A stretch of DNA of 6,539 nucleotides from Hyphomicrobiaceae bacterium (GTDB lineage Bacteria; Pseudomonadota; Alphaproteobacteria; Rhizobiales; Hyphomicrobiaceae), in NCBI GenBank assembly GCA_021775715.1, contig JAJFHI010000180.1:1-6539 (forward strand), in the 5' to 3' direction. Position numbers and translations under genes: made by a program. This document shows, in pieces, positions 1 through 6,529 of the stretch. Numbering within the stretch: the first letter of the stretch is position 1; every line of letters begins with the position of its first letter. The notes under the pieces are model-generated. The model saw nothing but the letters and a program-made list of their open reading frames with translations, did no database searches and had not been told where the DNA came from.

Positions 1-768
1 AACGACTTCGCCATTGTCGACTTCGCGGATGAATTCAGCGCCGACGATATCCAAAGCACAAGTTTCCGAAGCAAGCACATAAGCGTTGTCGAGACGTCCA
101 ATGACGAGCGGCCGGATGCCGACGGGATCACGCGCACCGATCAGCATGTCGTCTGTAAGACCGACAAGCGCATAGGCGCCTTCGATCTGGCGGATGGCAT
201 CAACGAAACGTTCGACGATGCGGCGTTTTTTTGAACGCGACAGCAGATGCAGGATGACCTCGGTGTCAGATGTTGACTGACAGATGGCGCCCGAGGAAAC
301 CAGCTCGCGGCGCAGCGTCAGCGCGTTGGTCAAGTTGCCGTTGTGAGCAACTGCGAACCCGCCGGTGTCGAGGTCGGCGAATAACGGCTGGACGTTGCGC
401 AGGATAGTGTCGCCGGTTGTCGAATAACGGTTATGTCCAATGGCGCTTCGGCCTTTGAGGCGGTCGATGACTGTCTGTTTATTGAAGTTATCGCCCACGA
501 GGCCCATGCGCCGTTCGAGGTGGAACTGGGTGCCGTCGCAGGTTGCGATGCCGGCTGCTTCCTGACCGCGGTGTTGCAGAGCATGCAACCCCAGTGCCGT
601 CAGAGCTGAAGCGTCAGCGTGATCGAAGACGCCGAACACGCCGCATTCTTCGCGCAGCCTGTCGTCACCGAACCTGGACCATTTGTCGGCCTGGGGTGTA
701 ACCGTGTTTTCAGCTGTTGGCTGGCCGACTGTTACGTCAACTGCCGTGGTGTCATGCCGTGAAACCAT
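1..768 (-). CDS. purF: Amidophosphoribosyltransferase (glutamine PRPP amidotransferase), N-terminal 256 residues; cut by window edge
   Basis: PurF catalyses the first committed step of de novo purine synthesis in the cytoplasm: PRPP and glutamine give phosphoribosylamine, glutamate and pyrophosphate. Translating the minus strand from the ATG at 768-766 gives 256 uninterrupted codons to the left edge. They cover the class II glutaminase domain. Cys42 (in ECGVFG) is the expected nucleophile, exposed after removal of a propeptide of about 41 residues. Other family blocks are LQHRGQEAAGI (65-75), IGHNRYSTTG (110-119), AHNGNLTN (141-148), QSTSDTEV (164-171) and DPVGIRPL (214-221). The PRTase domain and the expected iron-sulphur cysteines of the propeptide-bearing type lie outside the window. 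A full protein of roughly 490 residues is inferred from the family. The start is supported by a strong GGGAGGTGG ribosome site, and no other ATG lies in frame before Cys42. The gene follows cvpA after 96 bases, the common arrangement in proteobacteria. Confidence 0.97.
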   Translation of the reverse strand, partial: MVSRHDTTAVDVTVGQPTAENTVTPQADKWSRFGDDRLREECGVFGVFDHADASALTALGLHALQHRGQEAAGIATCDGTQFHLERRMGLVGDNFNKQTVIDRLKGRSAIGHNRYSTTGDTILRNVQPLFADLDTGGFAVAHNGNLTNALTLRRELVSSGAICQSTSDTEVILHLLSRSKKRRIVERFVDAIRQIEGAYALVGLTDDMLIGARDPVGIRPLVIGRLDNAYVLASETCALDIVGAEFIREVDNGEVV

Positions 769-770
769 GG

Positions 771-780
771 TCCACCTCCC
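771..780 (-). promoter_or_regulatory. Strong ribosome binding site fixing the purF start
   Basis: On the minus strand the bases GGGAGGTGG stand directly before the purF ATG, with the GGAGG core 6 bases from the start codon. This is the best Shine-Dalgarno match in the window. It supports the upstream start that gives PurF a long propeptide, and suggests efficient independent initiation rather than coupling to cvpA, whose stop is 96 bases upstream. Confidence 0.8.
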
Positions 781-864
781 GCGCGGTGCCATAACTTTCG
801 CAATTCGTGTCTCGGCGCGAATCTAACGGTCAGTGACAATAAGCAGAACAGTCTGCCAAAGATC

Positions 865-1515
865 CTAGAGTGGCCGAGCACTCTGTGTGACTGATATATG
901 ATATCCTATGTGTTCCGCCACCCCTGCAATTTGTTGTTTTGGTGAATAAATCGCACCTTGTTGCTCTGGAGCCTGGTCATCCGGCTTTTCACCCATCAGG
1001 GATTGAATGTAGGTGAAGCTGTCAACCAACGTGGCGCCGAGGCTTTCCCCGGTACTTTTGAGGTAGGGCTTGGTCTGGGCCTGTGCCACCCATTCAAACT
1101 GCTCGGACTCATCCGGGAAGAACGCGGTATACCCCATGTAGAGCACGACAATGATGATATAGGCCCGTGCGACACCGAACAGAAAGCCCAGAACGCTGTC
1201 AATCATGCCAACCGGGCTGTCGAGGATGGTGTCTGAGATTCGCGCGGTGATGATGTGGACCACGATCAAAACGAACAAAAAAGCGAGGGCACAGATCGCG
1301 ACTTGGGCGATTGGAAGCTGGACGCTCATTTGCTGGGCAACATCTTCAGCGAGGCCCTTTTGGAAAAACCAGAAGTAGCCCGCCGTCAGTCCGGCAGCGA
1401 TCCATGAAACGATCGACAGAAGTTCGCGGGTTAAGCCGCGATACATGGCCAACAGGGCTGAAATGAATGCTAAGGCCGCAAACGCGACATCAAGGTAGGT
1501 AAAAGATCCGATCAT
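865..1515 (-). CDS. cvpA: CvpA family inner membrane protein
   Basis: A 216-residue predicted inner membrane protein of the CvpA family, named for a requirement in colicin V production in E. coli and linked elsewhere to envelope stress tolerance; its molecular function is not settled. Four hydrophobic segments are visible at about residues 8-24, 31-51, 67-90 and 108-131. The family-typical stretch RGLTRELLSIVSWIAA (26-41) joins the first two, and a glycine-rich patch SPVGMIDSVLGFLFG (100-114) leads into the fourth. The part after about residue 135 is hydrophilic and poorly conserved. The last 35 codons are AT-rich and include two ATA codons, unlike the rest of the gene. The start ATG has AGGAG 8 bases upstream. 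The gene lies between radA (94-base gap) and purF (96-base gap); cvpA next to purF is a widely conserved pairing in proteobacteria, so co-transcription is likely. Confidence 0.92.
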   Translation of the reverse strand: MIGSFTYLDVAFAALAFISALLAMYRGLTRELLSIVSWIAAGLTAGYFWFFQKGLAEDVAQQMSVQLPIAQVAICALAFLFVLIVVHIITARISDTILDSPVGMIDSVLGFLFGVARAYIIIVVLYMGYTAFFPDESEQFEWVAQAQTKPYLKSTGESLGATLVDSFTYIQSLMGEKPDDQAPEQQGAIYSPKQQIAGVAEHIGYHISVTQSARPL

Positions 1516-1609
1516 AGTCGGTGCTCCTCGGTGGGAGGGATGATGTCTGCCGGGCGCGGGGCCATCTCGGACACGTTGCCACTCACAAATCCCTTCAGCC
1601 TATTCACTG

Positions 1610-2983
1610 TCATGACGACAGCTTCACTGCAAGTTCGCTCATATGACTGAGGCGATGGACCTTGAGGTCCAATGACTTTTCATCGAGTTCGCCACGGGCC
1701 GGTATTGCCGCTTCTAAAAAGCCCAATTTCTGGGCTTCTTTTAGTCGTGTTGTCATATTCGCTGCAGGACGGACGGCACCCGATAGCGAAACTTCTCCGA
1801 AATAGACGTGATCCACCGGCAACGCTACACCGGAAAATGACGACAGCAGGGCGGCGGCGGCTGCCAGATCGGCCGCCGGTTCTGTGATTTTCAAACCACC
1901 CGCGACGTTGAGATAAACATCATGCTGTCCAAATGAGATGCCGCACCGGGCATCGAGCACCGCCAACAGCATCGACAATCGGTTGGAATCCCAGCCAACA
2001 ACAGCACGGCGCGGTGTGCCGAGTGCGGACGGTGCGACCAATGCCTGAATTTCCACCAGCACCGGACGGCTGCCTTCAATTCCGGCAAACACGGCTGTTC
2101 CGGGGCTGGCACTGTCACGATCCCCGAGAAACAATTCTGATGGATTTTTGACTTCGGCGAGTCCGGTCGCAACCATTTCGAAGACGCCGATTTCGTCCGT
2201 TGGGCCAAATCGATTTTTCACCGAACGCAAAATCCGGAACGGGTGACCGCGGTCACCTTCAAAGTAAAGAACGGTGTCGACCATATGTTCGACGACCTTT
2301 GGCCCGGCGATGTTGCCGTCCTTGGTGACGTGACCGACGAGCAGGACGGCGCACCCAGCTTGCTTGGCGTATCGGATGAGCGCCTGCGTCGCTGCGCGCA
2401 CCTGACTGACGGTTCCGGGGGCGGCATCGAGGCTGTCGATCCAAAGGGTCTGTATGGAATCGATAACAACAAGGTCCGGCGCTTTGCCTTTGGCGAGCGT
2501 TGCAAGAATGTTGGTGAGGTTTGTTTCTGCGGCCAGTTCGACTGCGGCATCGGCCAGGCCCAAGCGTTCGGCACGCAATCGGACCTGAGCGACGGCCTCT
2601 TCGCCGGAGAAATACAACGCACGATAGCCGTTGTTCGTCAGCGCGGCAGACAGCTGAAGCAACAACGTTGATTTGCCGATTCCCGGTTCGCCGCCGATCA
2701 ATGTTGCCGAGCCCGTAACAATGCCACCGCCGGTAACGCGGTCGAGTTCGTCCATCCCGGTTGCAATGCGCGGGGCGTCCTTGGTTTCGCCTTTAAGAGA
2801 TTCCAGTGCGATGACCCGGCCCTTGCTTGCTTTGGCAAGCCCCGTACCTGGTACAGCTGCCGGACCCGCGCTCTGTTCAATGAGCGTGTTCCATTCCTCA
2901 CAGCCCGGACACTTGCCTGCCCAGCGCGACGACACCGCCCCGCACGACTGGCAGACGAACTGGCTCTTGGCAGCTTTACTCAT
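1610..2983 (-). CDS. radA: DNA repair protein RadA (Sms), RecA-fold ATPase
   Basis: RadA is a cytoplasmic, hexameric, DnaB-like ATPase that drives branch migration of recombination intermediates and helps process stalled forks together with RecA. The 457-residue protein has the full family architecture. A four-cysteine zinc finger uses Cys11, Cys14, Cys25 and Cys28. The RecA-type core has Walker A GGEPGIGKST (97-106), Walker B LVVIDS (171-176) and the RadA-specific KNRFG motif (256-260). A Lon-protease-like C-terminal domain runs from about residue 280 to 457. At the position of the Lon catalytic serine this domain reads EPAADLA (378-384), so it is a structural domain without protease activity, as usual for RadA. 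Its ATG overlaps the alr stop as ATGA, and no well-placed Shine-Dalgarno site is visible (GAGG lies about 13 bases upstream), so translation is probably coupled to alr. No truncation or frameshift is seen. Confidence 0.98.
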   Translation of the reverse strand: MSKAAKSQFVCQSCGAVSSRWAGKCPGCEEWNTLIEQSAGPAAVPGTGLAKASKGRVIALESLKGETKDAPRIATGMDELDRVTGGGIVTGSATLIGGEPGIGKSTLLLQLSAALTNNGYRALYFSGEEAVAQVRLRAERLGLADAAVELAAETNLTNILATLAKGKAPDLVVIDSIQTLWIDSLDAAPGTVSQVRAATQALIRYAKQAGCAVLLVGHVTKDGNIAGPKVVEHMVDTVLYFEGDRGHPFRILRSVKNRFGPTDEIGVFEMVATGLAEVKNPSELFLGDRDSASPGTAVFAGIEGSRPVLVEIQALVAPSALGTPRRAVVGWDSNRLSMLLAVLDARCGISFGQHDVYLNVAGGLKITEPAADLAAAAALLSSFSGVALPVDHVYFGEVSLSGAVRPAANMTTRLKEAQKLGFLEAAIPARGELDEKSLDLKVHRLSHMSELAVKLSS

Positions 2984-4125
2984 TGGCGGATGGTGTCCTC
3001 GCCCGAGTAAATGCGATGAAAGCGCGGTGAGAGGCTGGTCAGGATTTCATAGCCAATTGTGCCGGCAGCGGCACCGGCGTCTTCGAGGGTGATGGTCGGC
3101 CCGATGAGTTCGGCCCATGAACCACGCGTGACAGCATCGGCGTTTGCCAAATCGGTGATGTCGACAGTAATGAGGTCCATCGAAACACGGCCGACGATGG
3201 GCGCGCGTTGGCCATCGAACGCAACCATGCCGCCAGTTTCGCCCGATGCCGCACTTGCTGAGCGCGGAACGCCATCAGCGTAGCCGGCAGCAACCGTTGC
3301 GATGCGGCGCGGCTCATTGGCCTGATAGGTCGCCGAATATCCAACAGTCTGACCGGTTGCGACATCACGGACCTGGAGCACGCGGGCGTGAACCGTGACC
3401 ACTGGTTCAACAGGTGCCGCATGAGCAGGTGAAGCCTGACCGCCGTAAAGCGCGTAGCCCGGACGCACGAGCTGGCCATGGTACGATTTGCCCAACATCA
3501 ACCCGTCAGATGCGGCGATGCTGGTGGCGACCGTTGGCAGCAATGGTAGGAGGCCATCAAAGACAGCAAGCTGGCTGGCGTTCTTGGCATCTTCCGAATC
3601 GTCGGCAGAGGCGAGGTGGCTCATCACCAGATAGACGTTGAGCTTTTCTAACAAAGTGCCGCTGCCGGCGAGCGCACGCACATCTTCAGCCGGCATGCCA
3701 AGACGGTTGAGACCGGTATCGACATGAAAGGCGGCCGGTAAGTGCGCGCCGATTTTGCGGGCATATGCCGACCAATCTTCTATCTCGGCCAAACTGGAGA
3801 GGACCGGAACGGCATTGATGTCCGTGAGTGCGGTTTCCGAACCGGGCAACAGCCCATCAAGCACGAAGATGGCCGACTCCGGTGCAAGTGCCCGGGCTGT
3901 TTTGGCTTCGTCAATCGTTGCGACAAAAAACGATTGGCAGCCAGTCTTCAGAAGCGCTGGGATCGCACGATTAACACCCGTGCCGTAGGCGTTTGCTTTG
4001 ACAACCGCTGCACACCGGGCAGGCAATACGGCACGTCCCAGCGATTGCCAATTGGAGGCGAGTTTTCCAAGATCGATGTGAATGACGCCCCTGGCGGTCG
4101 CCGGAATACTATCAAAATTTGTCAT
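2980..4125 (-). CDS. alr: Alanine racemase, PLP-dependent
   Basis: Alr interconverts L- and D-alanine in the cytoplasm, supplying D-alanine for peptidoglycan. Numbering from the ATG at 4125 gives 381 residues. The N-terminal TIM barrel carries the PLP lysine in AVVKANAYG (Lys43). The substrate-binding arginine is Arg141 in HVDTGLNRLG (134-143). The C-terminal domain carries the second catalytic base, Tyr263, in VGYSATY, followed by GYADG (281-285) and VSMD (324-327). His134 stands where many Alr enzymes have a carbamylated lysine. An in-frame TTG at 4146 would add seven residues, but it has no ribosome site. The ATG has GGGGA 9 bases upstream and the barrel homology begins soon after it, so the ATG is preferred. 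The gene follows dnaB by 82 bases and overlaps radA by 4 bases. Whether this is the only alanine racemase, biosynthetic rather than catabolic, cannot be seen here. Confidence 0.97.
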   Translation of the reverse strand: MTNFDSIPATARGVIHIDLGKLASNWQSLGRAVLPARCAAVVKANAYGTGVNRAIPALLKTGCQSFFVATIDEAKTARALAPESAIFVLDGLLPGSETALTDINAVPVLSSLAEIEDWSAYARKIGAHLPAAFHVDTGLNRLGMPAEDVRALAGSGTLLEKLNVYLVMSHLASADDSEDAKNASQLAVFDGLLPLLPTVATSIAASDGLMLGKSYHGQLVRPGYALYGGQASPAHAAPVEPVVTVHARVLQVRDVATGQTVGYSATYQANEPRRIATVAAGYADGVPRSASAASGETGGMVAFDGQRAPIVGRVSMDLITVDITDLANADAVTRGSWAELIGPTITLEDAGAAAGTIGYEILTSLSPRFHRIYSGEDTIRQ

Positions 4126-4134
4126 AGGAGAATT

Positions 4135-4139
4135 TCCCC
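4135..4139 (-). promoter_or_regulatory. Probable ribosome binding site deciding the alr start
   Basis: Minus-strand GGGGA lies 9 bases before the ATG at 4125, in the context GGGGAAATTCTCCT then ATG. It is the only purine-rich site near either candidate start; the TTG at 4146 is preceded by ACACAGCC, which is not a ribosome site. The stretch is also nearly self-complementary (GGGGAA/TTCTCC) and directly abuts the inverted repeat at 4140-4200. Confidence 0.5.
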
Positions 4140-4200
4140 GCCCCAAGGCTGTGTGTACTTTTGCGTGGCATCACCATAGCAAAAACAATCAACCTGGGGC
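4140..4200 (-). repeat. Nested inverted repeats in the dnaB-alr gap (possible alr leader structure)
   Basis: Reading the minus strand, an outer pair GCCCCAGG (4200-4193) and CCTTGGGGC (4148-4140) can form eight base pairs with one bulged T. Inside it a second hairpin can form from TTTTGC (4184-4179) and GCAAAA (4164-4159), extended by TGG (4176-4174) and CCA (4168-4166) around a five-base loop. No T run follows, so it does not look like an intrinsic terminator. It sits immediately before the alr ribosome site. Function is unknown, and the pairing is seen only in the sequence. Confidence 0.4.
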
Positions 4201-4207
4201 ACAAGCT

Positions 4208-5725
4208 TCATTCGTAAGTGGTCGGGGTTTGGTATTCGCGTGCAAGGTTCGAGAAGCGCGTGAAACGCCCTTCGAAGGAGAGTTGCACCGTACCTACTGG
4301 ACCGTGGCGCTGTTTTCCAAGGATAACTTCAGCACGGCCTGCAACAGATGCCATCTTCTCTTGCCACGAAACGAACTCTGCCGTGCCTTCATCGGGCTTC
4401 AGGCGTTCGATGTAGTATTCCTCACGGTACACGAACATCACGACGTCAGCGTCTTGCTCGATTGAGCCCGATTCACGAAGGTCGGAAAGCTGAGGCCGTT
4501 TGTCTTCGCGTTGTTCCACCTGACGTGAGAGCTGGGACAGCGCGATGATCGGGACGCCGAGTTCCTTCGCGAGTGCTTTCAGACCAGTGGTGATTTCCGT
4601 GACTTCCTGCACGCGGTTGGACTGACCGCCTTTCGATCCACCCGCAAGCAATTGCAAGTAGTCGACAATCAGAAGACCGAGCCCCTTTTGCCGCTTGAGC
4701 TTGCGTGCGCGTGCTGACAACTGCGCAATTGTCAGGCCACCTGTGTCGTCGATGTGCAACGGAATGCGGCTCATCTCCTGGCTGACGGCCACGAGCTTGC
4801 GAAACTCTTCTTCATTGATCATGCCGCGGCGAATCTGCTCACTCGAGATCTCAGCCTGTTCCGACAAAATACGTGTGGCCAGCTGTTCGGCCGACATTTC
4901 GAGCGAGAAGAATCCAACGACACCGCCGTCGACCGCTTTTTCCGTCCCATCGGGTTGGGCTTCCGTGCGGAAAGCTTTCGCGACATTATAGGCGATGTTG
5001 GTGACGAGTGCCGTTTTGCCCATCGATGGACGACCAGCAAGGATGATGAGGTCCGACTGCTGCAGGCCGCCCATCTTGTTGTCGAGGTCGGAGAGGCCCG
5101 AGGCGGTTCCTGACAAATGTCCATCGCGCATGTACGCGTTGTTGGCCATATCGATGGCCTCGGTCAGAGCCGTGCCAAACGTCATGAAGCCCTGGCCGTA
5201 TTTCCCGGACTCTGCCAAATCATAGAGGCGGTTTTCTGCGCCTTGTATTTGTTCGGCTGGAGGATGGTCAACGGGGCTATCGAAGGCTTCGTTGACGACG
5301 TCTTCGCCGATCATGATCAACTGGCGGCGGATATACAGATCGTAGATCGTGCGACCGTAGTCATGCGCGTTGATAATGGTCGTTGCACTGACAGCGAGAC
5401 GGCCGAGATACTTTGGAACCGTCAAATTGCTGTCGATGGGCTCGGAGTTCTCGAAAAACGTTTTCAGCGTAATCGGCGTCGCCTGCTTGCCCGCCTGAAT
5501 AAGCTTACCTGCAACTTCAAAGATCTCACCATGCAGGGGGTCAAAGAAGTGGCCGGGCTGGAGGAAGCCCGCGACACGGTCAAGGGCTTCATTGTTGACC
5601 AGGACGGCCCCCAACAACGCTTGTTCGGCTTCGATATTATGAGGCACCTGGCGGAAAGTCAGGGCATCTTCGGTCTCAACGGCTTCGCGCAGTTGATCGG
5701 TCGGGAGGATCGCGTTCTGTGTCAT
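4208..5725 (-). CDS. dnaB: Replicative DNA helicase DnaB
   Basis: DnaB is the hexameric 5'-to-3' helicase that unwinds DNA at the replication fork and contacts primase and the clamp loader. The 505-residue protein is complete. The N-terminal collar domain begins at VPHNIEAEQALLGAVL (27-42) and runs to about residue 130. A linker region follows, then the RecA-type motor. The motor shows Walker A GRPSMGKT (231-238), the catalytic glutamate in FFSLEMS (Glu276), Walker B LLIVDYLQLL (351-360) and the conserved SQLSRQVEQRE (397-407) and DLRESGSIEQDADVV (425-439) blocks. The arginine finger is in KQRHGPVG (Arg473). A hydrophilic insertion at about 253-268, between Walker A and FFSLEM, is absent from E. 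coli DnaB but is, to my knowledge, common in alphaproteobacteria. There is no intein. The Shine-Dalgarno site is weak. A candidate promoter lies just upstream, and alr follows after 82 bases. Confidence 0.98.
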   Translation of the reverse strand: MTQNAILPTDQLREAVETEDALTFRQVPHNIEAEQALLGAVLVNNEALDRVAGFLQPGHFFDPLHGEIFEVAGKLIQAGKQATPITLKTFFENSEPIDSNLTVPKYLGRLAVSATTIINAHDYGRTIYDLYIRRQLIMIGEDVVNEAFDSPVDHPPAEQIQGAENRLYDLAESGKYGQGFMTFGTALTEAIDMANNAYMRDGHLSGTASGLSDLDNKMGGLQQSDLIILAGRPSMGKTALVTNIAYNVAKAFRTEAQPDGTEKAVDGGVVGFFSLEMSAEQLATRILSEQAEISSEQIRRGMINEEEFRKLVAVSQEMSRIPLHIDDTGGLTIAQLSARARKLKRQKGLGLLIVDYLQLLAGGSKGGQSNRVQEVTEITTGLKALAKELGVPIIALSQLSRQVEQREDKRPQLSDLRESGSIEQDADVVMFVYREEYYIERLKPDEGTAEFVSWQEKMASVAGRAEVILGKQRHGPVGTVQLSFEGRFTRFSNLAREYQTPTTYE

Positions 5726-5742
5726 GGCTCAGAAGCTAACCG

Positions 5743-5770
5743 ATTCCATTTCGCACAGGTGTGATGTCAA
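5743..5770 (-). promoter_or_regulatory. Candidate sigma70-type promoter for dnaB
   Basis: On the minus strand a perfect -35 hexamer TTGACA (5770-5765) is followed after 16 bases by TGGAAT (5748-5743), a 4-of-6 match to the -10 consensus. It would start transcription near 5736, giving a leader of only about 10 bases before the dnaB ATG. Its placement downstream of the rplI terminator fits a separate dnaB transcription unit. The spacer contains the small dyad CACACCTGTG (5763-5754). The -10 is weak and no experiment is available, so this remains a candidate. Confidence 0.45.
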
Positions 5771-5839
5771 GTTATCTCGTCCCCGTAACTAACAAGGCGA
5801 GCAGATTTCGCTTGGCAATGACCGAATCGCTAAAGGCAC

Positions 5840-5869
5840 AAAAAAAGGCCCCGGAAATCCGGAGCCTTT
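5840..5869 (-). terminator. Intrinsic terminator downstream of rplI
   Basis: On the minus strand AAAGGCTCCGG (5869-5859), a four-base loop ATTT and CCGGGGCCTTT (5854-5844) form an 11-pair GC-rich stem with one T-G wobble. The run of T extends four bases beyond the stem (5843-5840). The stem starts 42 bases after the rplI stop. The wobble pair becomes a C-A mismatch on the plus strand, which supports minus-strand use. It separates the ribosomal-protein unit from dnaB. Confidence 0.92.
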
Positions 5870-5911
5870 CTTAAATCTTATGTCAGCAAGTGACCCGCCA
5901 ACACCTGAGCG

Positions 5912-6529
5912 TTACGCCTGTTCGTCGGTTGCGGTTTCTTCACCAGCATCTGCGGCTTCGTCTGCGTCTTCGGCAGGGCCAGCACCGTCTTCGAACGCTT
6001 CGTCAGGATTGAAGGTCTCGAGTTCGATTTGTTCGTCGTCGACAACAAGAACGTCTTCGCCACGTGCCTGGCGTTCGGCTTCCTCACTGGAGCGGGCGAC
6101 GTTGACGAGAACTTTGACGATGACTTCAGGGTGAAGCTGAACAGATGTATCATGGACACCGAGCGTTTTGATCGGGCGCTCGAGAACGATCTGACGGCGG
6201 TCGACAGTAAATCCGTTTTCGGTGGCAGCTTCTGCGATGTCACGTGGCGAAACCGAACCGTACAACTGGCCCGTGTCACCGGCCTGGCGGATGACAACGA
6301 ATGACTGACCTGTAAGCTTTTCAGCAACCGCATCAGCGTCTTTTTTCAAGTCGAGGTTCTGGGCTTCCAGCTGCGCGCGTTGTGTTTCGAACAATGCCAG
6401 GTTTTCCTTGTTGGCGCGCAGTGCCTTTTTCTGCGGCAGAAGGAAGTTGCGGGCGTAGCCATTGCGAACTTTAACGACGTCGCCCATCTGGCCAAGACTG
6501 CCGATGCGCTGCAAAAGAACGACTTCCAT
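5912..6529 (-). CDS. rplI: 50S ribosomal protein L9
   Basis: L9 binds 23S rRNA near the L1 stalk of the large subunit and limits frameshifting and bypassing. The 205-residue protein starts with the typical MEVVLLQRIGSLGQMGDVV. Its rRNA-binding signature GYARNFLLPQ is at 24-33, followed by a long charged helix (about 40-75) and the C-terminal globular domain to about residue 150. The signature glycine after LPQ is Lys34 here (QKKAL rather than QGKA), a minor variation. Residues 157-205 form an acidic tail with 20 Asp or Glu and no Lys or Arg, so the protein is about 55 residues longer than the 149-residue E. coli L9. Acidic extensions are, to my knowledge, common in alphaproteobacterial L9. 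Only ten bases are visible upstream of the ATG, so the ribosome site cannot be judged fully. rpsF and rpsR would be expected beyond the right edge. Confidence 0.98.
   Translation of the reverse strand: MEVVLLQRIGSLGQMGDVVKVRNGYARNFLLPQKKALRANKENLALFETQRAQLEAQNLDLKKDADAVAEKLTGQSFVVIRQAGDTGQLYGSVSPRDIAEAATENGFTVDRRQIVLERPIKTLGVHDTSVQLHPEVIVKVLVNVARSSEEAERQARGEDVLVVDDEQIELETFNPDEAFEDGAGPAEDADEAADAGEETATDEQA

Noticed and set aside
769..864. Promoter or operator in the cvpA-purF gap
   Set aside because: TTGTCA and TTGGCA hexamers occur on the minus strand, but no acceptable -10 stands at the right spacing, and the TTCGC/GCGAA repeat there is only five bases.
1607..1621. Small hairpin CTGTC-ATGAC-GACAG over the radA stop codon
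   Set aside because: A five-pair stem without a T run; too short to call a terminator and likely chance.
2243..2671. A 142-codon plus-strand open frame opposite radA
   Set aside because: It is antisense to the conserved RadA ATPase core, and its length is expected by chance in GC-biased coding DNA.
4126..4146. TTG start for alr adding seven residues
   Set aside because: No ribosome site precedes the TTG, the added residues do not resemble the family, and the ATG at 4125 has a GGGGA site at usable distance.
3742..4179. A 145-codon plus-strand open frame opposite alr and its upstream gap
   Set aside because: Most of it is antisense to conserved alr codons and the product has no recognisable domain.
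5117..5764. A 215-codon open frame on the plus strand opposite dnaB
   Set aside because: It lies almost wholly antisense to the conserved dnaB coding sequence, its product resembles no family I know, and no good ribosome site was seen. It is a shadow frame.
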